Origin: Bacteroides pyogenes
Lineage (GTDB): Bacteria; Bacteroidota; Bacteroidia; Bacteroidales; Bacteroidaceae
Reading direction: 5' to 3'
Length of the DNA stretch: 64,000 bases
NCBI RefSeq assembly: GCF_014196225.1
Contig: NZ_JACIDI010000005.1
Span: 62,001-126,000, forward strand
The notes under the pieces are model-generated. The model did not search any database. It had not been told where the DNA came from and saw only the letters and a program-made list of their open reading frames with translations. Both the position numbers and the translations under genes were made by a program. This document shows positions 47,267 through 55,631 of this stretch, piece after piece. Each line of letters starts with the position of its first letter. The stretch's first letter is position 1.

Positions 47267-48160
47267 TTAATCATTTTGTTCATAATAATAAGAATAGTCA
47301 ATACCCTTCATAAACATTTCTCGATCGTTAATCTTAGAAGTCAATGCAGGTTTCACTAATGCTTTGATATATTGACTATCCGCAACACTCTCACGCATAG
47401 CATTTAGGTAATCGTTTTTATCTATCTTGCTCCAATCAACACAACGCTTGAGCGAACGTTTCAGCATGAGGTCAAGCCAAATGCGAGTGCTGCGACCATT
47501 GCCTTCCATAAAAGGGTGGGCTGCATTCATTTCTACGTACTTATCCATAATCTCATCAAAGGTAGTTTCTGGCATTCTTTCAATCGTTTGCAGTGTAGCT
47601 GGGAAGTGCATACAATTAGCGAAAGTAAAACCTCCTTTTGAAATATTCTTAGTACGGATTTGCCCTGCAAAGTCGTACAAACCGCCAAAGAGATAGGCAT
47701 GGATTTGTTGCAGACACTTAACGCTTCCAGGTTCTGCCGTTTTGAATAGCCCACTCTCAAAGAGTTGATAGGCTTTCTTCTTACTCTGCCCATCGATAGT
47801 GTTATCGCTATAGATAAACCAATCAAGAAATTCATTAGCTCGATTATTGGGATAGTGCTTTGCCAATAAAGCCACACCCTCACTATCAAGAACATCTGCC
47901 ACACGCAACTTACCATCAGGAGCCTCAAACTTGAAGCCGTGAGTGGCACTCACGAGTCCAATGCCGTCTTGTTTCAACTTACGTTTTAGCCAACGCCAAT
48001 AATTACCAGCTTTGATATAGTCCGGCTCGTCATTAATAGCTCGCACAATGTCTGTTGCCGAAAACCACCAACGGCTTTGTTCCTCATCCCACACTGCACG
48101 CACTTCTCGGTCGTTGAAGAAGCGAATCGATTTCTTATATTGCTCTTTATGTTCTGCCAT
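47267..48160 (-). CDS. Fic-domain protein with BRO-N-like N-terminus
   Basis: 297-residue protein. The N-terminal 110 residues (IRFFNDREVRAVWDEEQSRW, WFSATDIVRAIND) resemble the BRO-N domain of phage antirepressors and DinD. The Fic domain follows, with the catalytic loop HPFMEGNGRSTR (about residues 215-226; Glu replaces the usual Asp of HPFxDGNGR). Fic enzymes usually transfer AMP from ATP to Tyr, Ser or Thr of target proteins. The C-terminus YSYYYEQND resembles the class III inhibitory helix motif (S/T)xxxE(G/N), with Gln at the last position. The start at 48160 is preferred over 48223, since the extra residues read from the upstream HTH frame. It lies beside repeat DNA and may have been acquired. 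Confidence 0.85.
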   Translation of the reverse strand: MAEHKEQYKKSIRFFNDREVRAVWDEEQSRWWFSATDIVRAINDEPDYIKAGNYWRWLKRKLKQDGIGLVSATHGFKFEAPDGKLRVADVLDSEGVALLAKHYPNNRANEFLDWFIYSDNTIDGQSKKKAYQLFESGLFKTAEPGSVKCLQQIHAYLFGGLYDFAGQIRTKNISKGGFTFANCMHFPATLQTIERMPETTFDEIMDKYVEMNAAHPFMEGNGRSTRIWLDLMLKRSLKRCVDWSKIDKNDYLNAMRESVADSQYIKALVKPALTSKINDREMFMKGIDYSYYYEQND

Positions 48161-48308
48161 AAACGGAAATGTAGTTGTTTTTAATCTCCCAATAACCATT
48201 GCGACGACCATTTTTGCGTTCAATAATGCCTTGTTCAGATAATTTTACGGGCATGGTCTTTACCGTTCGTTCTGATTTTCCTATATGTGCCGCTATTTCT
48301 TTTTGCAT
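48147..48308 (-). pseudogene. Winged-helix/HTH fragment overlapping the Fic start
   Basis: A 53-codon frame too short for usual gene calls: MQKEIAAHIGKSERTVKTMP, then VKLSEQGIIERKNGRRNGYW. It matches the C-terminal winged helix found at the end of some Fic and ATP-binding (AlbA/RecG-like) proteins. Upstream in-frame sequence continues for about ten codons (HVSAENQSA) to a stop, without an ATG. It overlaps the Fic start by 14 bases. It is either the tail of a lost gene or a very small HTH protein translated with Fic. Confidence 0.5.
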
Positions 48309-48544
48309 TGCACTTTGATTTTCTGCCGATACATGCAGTTTCCATAAATATTATATGATTGTTTGCAAATATAGTAAATATTATTGTATAAGAAACAAAA
48401 TGAGTATGTACAAAGCCCAGACTTTCACAAGCCGGGACTTTGTTATTACCTAAAGAATTTCATTAGTGCCCACTAATGAAACGATGTGTTTAAAAATGAA
48501 TAAAGAAGGCAGAAACAGACTTAGAATGGAAATTCAATAAATAA

Positions 48545-48583
48545 AGGTAGAACCGGTCTCTTTTTTTAAGAACAGTTCTACCT
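48545..48583 (-). terminator. Terminator of the cytochrome bd operon
   Basis: AGGTAGAAC / GTTCTACCT perfect 9-bp stem with a 21-nt loop, about 30 bases after the cydB stop; on the minus strand it is followed by TTTATTTATT. Confidence 0.7.
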
Positions 48584-48613
48584 CATATTGTTTAAGAATA
48601 AATATACGGATGA

Positions 48614-49756
48614 TCAATACGAATGCCCGCCTTGATCCATCTCTTCCTCAGTAATCTTATGACGATCGATGCTTCGCCAGGCATAGAAAATATAGGCAAT
48701 AACAAAAGGAACCAAAATGGACACGTAGGCCATTACCTTTAACGTAAATTCGCTGGAGCAGCTGTTAGACAATGTCAGCGAGCTTTGCAAATCGAGGTTC
48801 GAAGGATAGTATGCCGTATTGTTATAGCCTGCAACCAACAATAAAGAAAGTACAGTGAACACGGTACCGATTCCTGCAAACCAGATTCCCTTGTCGAACG
48901 TCTTTTTCAATATTGTTTTACCTATTCCGAAAAGCACAAGCACGACTCCGGCAAGGAACAATAACAGCACAACAGGCATTTCGATAAAATTGATAAAGTA
49001 TTTATAGGGCTGCATGTATATTTCCTGCGTATCGGGGTTAACGGCAAAACCATCTGAAACTAAAGTACGAATGACAAACGCAAGGAAAAACACAAGAAAG
49101 AACAACGCGTTGTTCAATACCGCACGGCGGCATTTATCCGTCAATTCCTTGTCGGCAATGTTGTTTATAAAGTAAAGAGCGCCCAGCACACGAGCCAGAA
49201 AGAAAACAGCTACACCTAAGACCACGTTCCAAATATCGGCCAATGCGTCCAGTCCATGCCATCCATTTCCCCATTGGCTGATAACGGGCATCAGCGTATC
49301 CGTCATATTTCCTTTATTGATAAAGAAGTTGGAACCTGTAAAGAATGTCGCAACAGCGCCTCCCAACAATACGGGTCCTACTACTCCATTAAGAACCAAA
49401 AATGTCTGATAAGTTTTTTTGCCCAATAAGTTTCCGGCTTTGCTTTGAAACTCATAGCTGACAGCCTGCAATACAAAACTGAAAAGAATGATCATCCAAA
49501 GCCAATATGCGCCGCCGAAGCTGGTGCTGTAGAACAACGGGAAAGAAGCGAAAAAAGCGCCCCCGAAAGTTACCAATGTAGTAAATGTGAATTCCCATTT
49601 ACGGCCGGTAGAGTTGACCATCATCTTACGGTGTTTCTCAGTTTTACCCAAACAAAACAACAAAGAATTTCCTCCTTGCACAAACATCAAGAATACAAGA
49701 ATGGCGCCGAGCAAGGATACGACCAGCCACCAATATTGTTGTAAAAATATATACAT
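48614..49756 (-). CDS. cydB: Cytochrome bd ubiquinol oxidase subunit II
   Basis: Membrane subunit of the high-affinity quinol oxidase, 380 residues with eight or nine helices. It begins MYIFLQQYWWLVVSLLGAIL and contains the early FVQGGNSLLF motif typical of the Bacteroidetes CydB, with GGAFFASFPLFYSTSFGG and a C-terminal VPFVIAYIFYAWRSID. It begins 17 bases after cydA in the order DUF4492-cydA-cydB. Confidence 0.94.
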   Translation of the reverse strand: MYIFLQQYWWLVVSLLGAILVFLMFVQGGNSLLFCLGKTEKHRKMMVNSTGRKWEFTFTTLVTFGGAFFASFPLFYSTSFGGAYWLWMIILFSFVLQAVSYEFQSKAGNLLGKKTYQTFLVLNGVVGPVLLGGAVATFFTGSNFFINKGNMTDTLMPVISQWGNGWHGLDALADIWNVVLGVAVFFLARVLGALYFINNIADKELTDKCRRAVLNNALFFLVFFLAFVIRTLVSDGFAVNPDTQEIYMQPYKYFINFIEMPVVLLLFLAGVVLVLFGIGKTILKKTFDKGIWFAGIGTVFTVLSLLLVAGYNNTAYYPSNLDLQSSLTLSNSCSSEFTLKVMAYVSILVPFVIAYIFYAWRSIDRHKITEEEMDQGGHSY

Positions 49757-49773
49757 AACTGCAACAATTAGAA

Positions 49774-51330
49774 TTAATGATTAGCCACTTCCGGCCCTTT
49801 TTTGATAGCCTGTACCATGATACCGATGCCGGCAATCAACATTACCGTAAAGAGCCCCAAGAATATAAAGAATGTAGTCTGCACAGACCCTACGTCGAGT
49901 TTCGATATAGCTGCCGTTGTAGGCAACATATCCCGGATAGCCCATGGCTGACGTCCGCATTCTGCCACCACCCATCCGGCTTGTCCGGCAATATATCCCA
50001 AGGGGATAGTAAACAAAGCAATCCAATGCATCCAGCGGATCTTCGTCAGATCTCTCTTATAGGCCAAAAACAAGATTGCGATAAAAAACAAGATAAAATA
50101 TCCGCCCAGCATTACCATCACACGAAAGGCATAAAAATTTAAAGGAACATTCGGAACCAGGCTATTTACATCTTTAATATATCCATAGCCGAAATAGGGC
50201 ATATTTTCTTTCAGCACGGCATAAGCTGTGCGAGCATCTGCTTCATTTCCGGCTTTTTTGGCTGCACGATATGCTGCCAACGCGCTGATCGCAGTTCTTC
50301 CGCGCTGTATCTTCTCTGTAGCCGGAATTGCCGTTGTTCCGTCTTTTTGTTGATATCCTCCCTCGATGATGTCCGAGATTCCGGGAACAAACGCATTTGC
50401 ATCCCGCTCGGCCAGATAAGAAAGCATATTCGGAATTTCTATACGGAATAAAAACGGTTCTTTTCCGTCATCGTGCGTTTTCTTTTCCGGGTTCAATACA
50501 CCCACCGCCACCAAGCCGGCGTTGTTTCCACCCTTATACAGTCCCTCTACGGCAGCCAGTTTCATCGGTTGTGTCTGAGCGATCTGATAACCCGAACCAT
50601 CACCTGTCCATACCGCCAGCAACGATGCCGCCAATCCAAAGATAGCGCCTATTTTGATACTTGCCAGAGCAAACTCCTGATTGCGTTTCTTGAGCAAATA
50701 CCAACAGCTCACTCCAACAACGAATACGGCTCCCAGCACCCAGCCGGAAAGCACGGTATGAAAAAACTTGTTGACCGCTACCGGAGATGTGGCGACTGCC
50801 CAGAAATCAACCATCTCATTACGCACCGTGTCGGGGTTGAATTCCATTCCCACCGGATGTTGCATCCAAGCATTCGCTACCAATATCCACCAAGCCGAAA
50901 TGGTCGCTCCCAACCCTGTGAGCCAAGTTGAAGCCAGATGGAAACGTTTGCTGACTTTATCCCATCCGAAGAACATGACCGCAATAAACGTCGCTTCCAT
51001 GAAAAAAGCCAGAATACCCTCGATGGCCAATGGCGCGCCAAATATATCACCTACAAACCATGAGTAATTACTCCAGTTGGTCCCGAATTCAAATTCCAGA
51101 ATCAATCCGGTTGCCACGCCGATGGCAAAGTTAATACCGAAGAGTTTCATCCAGAATTTGGCAGTTCGCTTCCAGAACTCATTCCCGGTTTTGTAATAAA
51201 GAGTTTCCATGATGCCCATCACCACTGCAAGTCCGAGTGTAAGAGGAACAAAAATCCAATGATACATGGCCGTCATCGCAAATTGGGCCCTCGACCAATC
51301 GACCAGTGAGGTGTCAATACTTTCAATCAT
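49774..51330 (-). CDS. cydA: Cytochrome bd ubiquinol oxidase subunit I
   Basis: Heme-carrying subunit that reduces oxygen to water with electrons from quinol, 518 residues. It begins with the conserved SLVDWSRAQFAMTAMYHWIF, which holds the heme b595 His. GINFAIGVATGLILEFEFGTNWSNY and the downstream HPVGMEF (heme-ligand Met) and GWVVAECGRQPW blocks are also present. The quinol loop is of moderate length, with KKTHDDGKEPFLFRIEIPNM. It lets an anaerobe scavenge traces of oxygen and pairs with Na+-NQR in the short respiratory chain. Confidence 0.97.
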   Translation of the reverse strand: MIESIDTSLVDWSRAQFAMTAMYHWIFVPLTLGLAVVMGIMETLYYKTGNEFWKRTAKFWMKLFGINFAIGVATGLILEFEFGTNWSNYSWFVGDIFGAPLAIEGILAFFMEATFIAVMFFGWDKVSKRFHLASTWLTGLGATISAWWILVANAWMQHPVGMEFNPDTVRNEMVDFWAVATSPVAVNKFFHTVLSGWVLGAVFVVGVSCWYLLKKRNQEFALASIKIGAIFGLAASLLAVWTGDGSGYQIAQTQPMKLAAVEGLYKGGNNAGLVAVGVLNPEKKTHDDGKEPFLFRIEIPNMLSYLAERDANAFVPGISDIIEGGYQQKDGTTAIPATEKIQRGRTAISALAAYRAAKKAGNEADARTAYAVLKENMPYFGYGYIKDVNSLVPNVPLNFYAFRVMVMLGGYFILFFIAILFLAYKRDLTKIRWMHWIALFTIPLGYIAGQAGWVVAECGRQPWAIRDMLPTTAAISKLDVGSVQTTFFIFLGLFTVMLIAGIGIMVQAIKKGPEVANH

Positions 51331-51367
51331 AATCTTATTGTAATTAAAACGTTAAAAATCCGTGTTC

Positions 51368-51589
51368 TTATTCCGGAAGTGCTCTTTCAATAAGTTCGTT
51401 TCCCACATGATTGCTTTTAGCGGCATCGGTAGGATGACTACTCAAAAAATTAGGGAAAAAGAAGATTTTGAGAATGAAAAACATGACAAACAGCTTTAAC
51501 AGAATAATAAGCCACAACGTGCGTCCCAATGTCATGCCACGGAATCCTTCCAGATAAAAGTTCCAAATACCAAGCAGCGTATTTTTCAT
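51368..51589 (-). CDS. DUF4492 small membrane protein of the cytochrome bd operon
   Basis: 73 residues with one membrane helix (LWLIILLKLFVMFFILKIFF). The N-terminal IWNFYLEGFRGMTLGRTLW is the DUF4492 signature. It is the first gene of the cyd operon, 37 bases ahead of cydA. In proteobacteria small single-helix subunits (CydX, CydS) occupy the same oxidase; by position and topology this protein is a candidate accessory subunit, but sequence similarity to CydX is not visible. Confidence 0.85.
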   Translation of the reverse strand: MKNTLLGIWNFYLEGFRGMTLGRTLWLIILLKLFVMFFILKIFFFPNFLSSHPTDAAKSNHVGNELIERALPE

Positions 51590-51618
51590 AAATCCGATTT
51601 AGAAATTTGTATTGAGTA

Positions 51619-51648
51619 CAAAAATACAATATTTGTAATTAATTCCAA
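51619..51648 (-). promoter_or_regulatory. Promoter of the cytochrome bd operon
   Basis: TATTTTTG (51626-51619, minus strand) fits TAnnTTTG; TTGG at 51648-51645 is a partial -33 box at 18 nt. The DUF4492 start is 29 nt downstream. Confidence 0.5.
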
Positions 51649-51906
51649 TAAAATAGCTTAAAATATTAGATAATAAAAAAGCAAATGCGAACATCTCCGC
51701 TCTTTCTCTCCGGATTGCGATACACTCGGAAGCATACTGCCTCAATCCTGTGTTGTCCCAATGAAATGCAGAATACCCAATGCCGATAAGGTTGTGATCA
51801 AAGAAGCATTCAAATCCCAATATGCTGTAGAACAATATTTTAAATATATCTTTTTGAAAGCAAAAATGTTTTTTTAAAGCCGGTTGCAACAAAAAAAACC
51901 TGCACT

Positions 51907-51939
51907 TTTGCCTCTTTATCCAAATAAAAACTATCTTTG
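51907..51939 (+). promoter_or_regulatory. Promoter of the TPR/2-oxoacid oxidoreductase operon
   Basis: TTTG at 51907-51910 and TATCTTTG at 51932-51939 with a 21-nt spacer, 28 nt before the ATG at 51968. Confidence 0.75.
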
Positions 51940-51967
51940 CGAATGAGAACCCTGAAAGACGAATGAA

Positions 51968-52249
51968 ATGGAGCAAACAAATAAACTGAAAGAACTTATC
52001 AATCAGGGAGAGGTGGATAAAGCGATTGAACAACTGGATCTGCTTCTTCAAGATTCCTCCGACAATAAAGAAAAAGAAGTTTTCTACTATCTGAGGGGAA
52101 ACGCCTACCGGAAGAAAGAAGATTGGAAACAGGCTTTGGATAATTACCAGTACGCCATCGAACTCAATCCCGAAAGTCCTGCCTTGCAAGCCAGAGCGAT
52201 GGTGATCAGCATTCTGGAGTTCTTCCATAAAGATATGTATAATCAATAA
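51968..52249 (+). CDS. Small TPR protein
   Basis: 93 residues made mainly of helix pairs. KEVFYYLRGNAYRKKEDWKQ, ALDNYQYAIELNPESPALQA is a clear tetratricopeptide repeat, preceded by a less regular pair (LKELINQGEVDKAIEQLDLL). There is no signal peptide. It is the first gene behind a strong promoter and 38 bases ahead of the ferredoxin subunit. It may serve assembly of the oxidoreductase complex, which is inference from position only. Confidence 0.8.
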   Translation: MEQTNKLKELINQGEVDKAIEQLDLLLQDSSDNKEKEVFYYLRGNAYRKKEDWKQALDNYQYAIELNPESPALQARAMVISILEFFHKDMYNQ

Positions 52250-52287
52250 ATACTTATGATAACGATAACGTAATAAAATAAAAGATT

Positions 52288-52518
52288 ATGGCAAAAATTA
52301 AAGGAGCAATCGTAGTCGACACGGAACGCTGCAAAGGATGCAGCCTGTGCGTAATAGCCTGTCCGCTCGATGTAATCGCCCTCAACAAAGAGGTAAATAT
52401 GAAAGGCTACAACTATGCCTCTCAAATGAAAGAAGACACTTGTAACGGATGCTCTTCCTGCGCGACCGTTTGTCCCGACGGATGTATCTCTGTATATAAA
52501 GTAAAAGTAGATCAGTAA
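52288..52518 (+). CDS. 2-oxoacid:ferredoxin oxidoreductase delta subunit (2x 4Fe-4S ferredoxin)
   Basis: 76-residue ferredoxin with two CxxCxxCxxxC clusters: CKGCSLCVIACP and CNGCSSCATVCP. It is the electron-transfer subunit of the oxidoreductase encoded by the next genes (KorD/VorD type) and starts 14 bases before the alpha subunit. Confidence 0.92.
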   Translation: MAKIKGAIVVDTERCKGCSLCVIACPLDVIALNKEVNMKGYNYASQMKEDTCNGCSSCATVCPDGCISVYKVKVDQ

Positions 52519-52532
52519 ACAAATTAAATATT

Positions 52533-53612
52533 ATGGCAGAAGAAGTTGTATTAATGAAAGGTAACGAAGCCATCGCCCATGCAGCCATCCGATGCGGTGC
52601 GGACGGTTACTTCGGTTACCCTATTACTCCGCAGTCGGAGATATTGGAAACACTGGCGGAACTGAAACCTTGGGAAACTACCGGCATGGTTGTTCTTCAG
52701 GCTGAAAGTGAAGTGGCAGCTATTAATATGGTATATGGAGGTGCGGGAAGCGGCAAAAAAGTGCTTACTTCTTCCTCAAGCCCCGGCATCAGCCTGAAAC
52801 AAGAAGGTATTTCGTACATCGCCGGCGCGGAATTGCCCTGTGTGATCGTCAACGTCATGCGTGGCGGTCCCGGTTTGGGAACCATCCAACCGAGTCAGGC
52901 AGACTATTTTCAAACGGTGAAAGGCGGCGGTCATGGCGACTACCGGCTCATTGCCCTTGCTCCGGCATCGGTACAGGAGATGGCGGATTTCGTATCGTTG
53001 GGTTTCGACTTGGCCTTTAAATACCGCAATCCGGTGATGATTCTCGCCGACGGCGTTATCGGGCAGATGATGGAAAAAGTGGTTCTTCCTCCTCAAAAGC
53101 CGCGCCGGACAGACGCCGAAGTCATCGAACAATGCCCATGGGCTACTACGGGAAAAACGAAAAACCGCAAGCCCAACATCATCACTTCGCTGGAATTGAA
53201 ATCGGAAACAATGGAAGTGAACAACCTGCGCTTCCAGGCAAAATACCGTGTAATTGAAGAAAACGAAGTCCGTTATGAGGAAATCAATTGCGACGATGCC
53301 GAATATCTGATCGTAGCATTCGGATCGATGGCGCGCATCGGTCAGAAAGCGATGGAAACAGCCCGCGAAAAAGGCATCAAGGTAGGAATCCTCCGCCCCA
53401 TCACACTGTGGCCGTTCCCCAAAGAAGCGATAGCATCGTATGTCGGCAAAGTGAAAGGAATACTTGTAACCGAGTTGAATGCCGGACAAATGATCGAAGA
53501 CGTTCGTCTGGCAGTAGACGGAAAAGTGAAGGCAGAACACTTCGGTCGCCTCGGAGGTATCGTCCCCGACCCGGACGAGATAGTAAAAGCTTTGGAAGAA
53601 AAATTAATTTGA
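52533..53612 (+). CDS. 2-oxoacid:ferredoxin oxidoreductase alpha subunit (VorB/KorA type)
   Basis: 359-residue subunit that fuses the pyrimidine-binding transketolase-like domain and domain II. It opens with VVLMKGNEAIAHAAIRCGAD and YFGYPITPQSEI. The block TSSSSPGISLKQEGISYIAG is followed by IVNVMRGGPGLGTIQPSQAD. It oxidatively decarboxylates a branched-chain 2-oxoacid or 2-oxoglutarate to the acyl-CoA and passes electrons to ferredoxin. The two substrates are not separable by eye. The stop overlaps the ATG of a 32-codon frame (TGATG). Confidence 0.92.
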   Translation: MAEEVVLMKGNEAIAHAAIRCGADGYFGYPITPQSEILETLAELKPWETTGMVVLQAESEVAAINMVYGGAGSGKKVLTSSSSPGISLKQEGISYIAGAELPCVIVNVMRGGPGLGTIQPSQADYFQTVKGGGHGDYRLIALAPASVQEMADFVSLGFDLAFKYRNPVMILADGVIGQMMEKVVLPPQKPRRTDAEVIEQCPWATTGKTKNRKPNIITSLELKSETMEVNNLRFQAKYRVIEENEVRYEEINCDDAEYLIVAFGSMARIGQKAMETAREKGIKVGILRPITLWPFPKEAIASYVGKVKGILVTELNAGQMIEDVRLAVDGKVKAEHFGRLGGIVPDPDEIVKALEEKLI

Positions 53613-53710
53613 TGAACGATTTAGTGATTATATATCAAGGTAGAGAATACCGCAAACGGGAATCACTGCTTATTACATCACAAAACCGCCAATCGTTAAA
53701 TTACAAATAA
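53612..53710 (+). CDS. Possible 32-residue peptide in the oxidoreductase operon
   Basis: Frame MNDLVIIYQGREYRKRESLL, about 32 residues and ending NRQSLNYK. It starts in a TGATG overlap with the alpha subunit stop, which favours translational coupling, and ends two bases before the next start. No family is recognised. It is short, so chance is not excluded. Confidence 0.4.
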   Translation: MNDLVIIYQGREYRKRESLLITSQNRQSLNYK

Positions 53711-53712
53711 AA

Positions 53713-53886
53713 ATGGATCCCGATAAAATAAGAAACGTATTGAACATTGTGTTTATGATATTGGCTGTAGCGGCGGTTATCATTTATTTCGTCGCAAAAG
53801 ACGACTTCAAACTGTTTATCTACGTATGCGGTGCGGCAATATTTATCAAACTGATGGAGTTTTTTATACGGTTCACCAACAGATAA
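53713..53886 (+). CDS. 57-residue membrane protein in the oxidoreductase operon
   Basis: Short gene with two hydrophobic helices: VLNIVFMILAVAAVIIYFVA and LFIYVCGAAIFIKLMEFFI, joined by a KDDFK turn. It begins MDPDKIRN and ends RFTNR. It lies between the alpha and beta subunit genes of a soluble enzyme complex, which is unusual. It could attach the complex to the inner membrane. No named family is recognised. Confidence 0.7.
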   Translation: MDPDKIRNVLNIVFMILAVAAVIIYFVAKDDFKLFIYVCGAAIFIKLMEFFIRFTNR

Positions 53887-53987
53887 GGCTGAGGCAAGCG
53901 AAAACGGAAAAACAGCCAAACGGCAAAACTGCCAGCTTGGCAACCGGAGATCGCCGGCTGAAACTTTGTCAACTAAAAACTAAAGTT

Positions 53988-54749
53988 ATGACTAAAGAAG
54001 AAATAATCAAACCTGAGAATCTGGTTTATAAGAAACCGACTCTGATGAACGATACTCCCATGCACTACTGCCCCGGTTGCAGTCACGGCGTGGTACATAA
54101 ATTGATTGCCGAAGTAATCGAAGAAATGGGAATGGAAGAAAAAGCAGTCGGCATATCTCCGGTAGGTTGCGCGGTGTTTATTTACAACTATCTGGACATC
54201 GACTGGCAGGAAGCAGCGCACGGAAGAGCTCCCGCATTGGCTACTGCCATCAAGCGCCTGTGGCCCGACCATCTTGTGTTCACCTATCAGGGAGACGGCG
54301 ACTTGGCGTGTATCGGTACGGCCGAAACCATCCATGCGCTGAACCGGGGCGACAACATCACCATCATCTTCATCAACAATGCCATCTACGGAATGACCGG
54401 CGGACAAATGGCGCCGACAACGCTGTTGGGAATGCCCAGCTCTACCTGCCCCTACGGGCGTGAGGCCAGCATCCACGGCTATCCGCTGAAGATGACCGAG
54501 ATTGCCGCCCAACTGGAAGGTACGGCGTATGTCACCCGTCAGTCGGTACAATCGGTTCCCGCCATTCGTAAAGCGAAAAAAGCGATTCGCAAGGCTTTTG
54601 AAAATTCGATGAACGGCAAAGGATCCAACTTGGTAGAAATTGTCTCCACATGCAATTCCGGCTGGAAAATGACGCCCGGAAAAGCCAACAAATGGATGGA
54701 AGAACACATGTTCCCGTTCTACCCGTTGGGAGATTTGAAAGATAAATAA
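53988..54749 (+). CDS. 2-oxoacid:ferredoxin oxidoreductase beta subunit (TPP-binding)
   Basis: 253-residue subunit that binds thiamine diphosphate. It starts MTKEEIIKPENLVYKKPTLM; the iron-sulfur/TPP entrance is HYCPGCSHG, the TPP motif GDGDLACIGTAETIHALNR and NITIIFINNAIYGMTGGQM. ATG 53988 is used; a frame from 53826 would overlap the 57-residue gene. It is 101 bases after that gene and part of the same operon. Confidence 0.92.
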   Translation: MTKEEIIKPENLVYKKPTLMNDTPMHYCPGCSHGVVHKLIAEVIEEMGMEEKAVGISPVGCAVFIYNYLDIDWQEAAHGRAPALATAIKRLWPDHLVFTYQGDGDLACIGTAETIHALNRGDNITIIFINNAIYGMTGGQMAPTTLLGMPSSTCPYGREASIHGYPLKMTEIAAQLEGTAYVTRQSVQSVPAIRKAKKAIRKAFENSMNGKGSNLVEIVSTCNSGWKMTPGKANKWMEEHMFPFYPLGDLKDK

Positions 54750-54969
54750 TCTGTTTTCGAGTTTTCGAAGAGTTTTGAGTTTGGATGCGGAAACCCGCGA
54801 AAGAAGCAATTTCAAAAGGAGTTCGCCGCTCGTATTCAGAGATTTATGGGATTGCAAGGGTCATACCCGCTGTTCTGAAATCCTGTAAGAATCGAGATCC
54901 GAACGCTCACCGCCCGCTCCGGTTTACGGATGCAGCTCGAAAACCAAAGAACGAACAAATAAAAAAAGT
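54750..54969. other. Spacer between beta and gamma subunit genes
   Basis: 220 bases within the oxidoreductase operon. A 62-codon frame (54785-54973) is rich in Arg, Lys and Ala, has no family match and touches the start of the gamma gene; it is not accepted as a gene. Confidence 0.4.
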
Positions 54970-55515
54970 ATGAAAGAAGAAATAATTATTGCAGGTTTCG
55001 GCGGACAAGGAGTGTTGTCCATGGGAAAAATTCTGGCTTATTCCGGACTGATGGAAGGCAAAGAAGTGACTTGGATGCCGGCATACGGCCCCGAACAGAG
55101 AGGAGGCACGGCCAATGTGACAGTTATCGTGAGCGATGATAAGATTTCCTCTCCCATTTTAAGCAGATATGACGCTGCCATTATCTTGAACCAACCCTCG
55201 CTGGAGAAATTTGAGAGTAAGGTGAAGCCGGGCGGTATTCTGATTTACGACGGATACGGCATCATCCATCCGCCTACTCGCAAAGACATCAAGGTATATC
55301 GTATCGATGCCATGGATGCAGCCAACGAGATGAACAACGCCAAGGCTTTCAACATGATTGTGCTGGGCGGATTGTTGAAACTCCATCCTGTAGTGACTCT
55401 CGAAAGCGTTATCAAAGGATTGAAAAAAACTTTGCCCGAGCGCCACCACCATTTGATTCCGATGAATGAAGAAGCCATCAAACGGGGGATGGAGCTGATT
55501 CGCGAAGTGGGATAA
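54970..55515 (+). CDS. 2-oxoacid:ferredoxin oxidoreductase gamma subunit
   Basis: 181-residue catalytic-domain subunit (pyruvate ferredoxin oxidoreductase gamma family). It begins KEEIIIAGFGGQGVLSMGKI and contains VTWMPAYGPEQRGGTANVTV and ALIL-type ILNQPSLEKFESKVKPGG. It completes the TPR-delta-alpha-(small)-(small)-beta-gamma set. A long hairpin terminator follows. Confidence 0.93.
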   Translation: MKEEIIIAGFGGQGVLSMGKILAYSGLMEGKEVTWMPAYGPEQRGGTANVTVIVSDDKISSPILSRYDAAIILNQPSLEKFESKVKPGGILIYDGYGIIHPPTRKDIKVYRIDAMDAANEMNNAKAFNMIVLGGLLKLHPVVTLESVIKGLKKTLPERHHHLIPMNEEAIKRGMELIREVG

Positions 55516-55517
55516 AT

Positions 55518-55602
55518 AAAAAGCCGAGAACGGAGAATGAGAAAATTATTTGCTTGCGAATATCGAAAGCAACATATTTTCAATTCTCCGTTCTTGGCTT
55601 TT
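55518..55602 (+). terminator. Terminator of the oxidoreductase operon
   Basis: AAAAGCCGAGAACGGAGAAT and ATTCTCCGTTCTTGGCTTTT form a near-perfect 20-bp stem around a 45-nt loop, directly after the gamma-subunit stop. Confidence 0.75.
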
Positions 55603-55615
55603 CAATTTAAGTAAG

Positions 55616-55623
55616 TATCTTTG
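55616..55623 (+). promoter_or_regulatory. -7 element of the putative porin gene
   Basis: TATCTTTG, 8 nt before the ATG at 55632; TTGG at 55594-55597 is a partial -33 box at 18 nt. The predicted leader is only a few bases. Confidence 0.5.
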
Positions 55624-55631
55624 TCTCCATT

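Larger units (their letters stand above)
51590..51967. other. Divergent promoter region between the cyd and TPR/oxidoreductase operons
   Basis: About 378 bases. The left part holds the cyd promoter (51619-51648), the right end the TPR-gene promoter (51907-51939). The middle shows no supported gene. Confidence 0.5.

Noticed and set aside
51599..52246. 215-codon minus-strand frame rich in Phe and Ile
   Set aside because: It is antisense to the TPR gene and its promoter, and the composition reflects AT-rich reverse-strand DNA.
54785..54973. 62-codon frame between the beta and gamma subunit genes
   Set aside because: No family features, Arg/Lys-rich chance-like composition, and it overlaps the gamma start.
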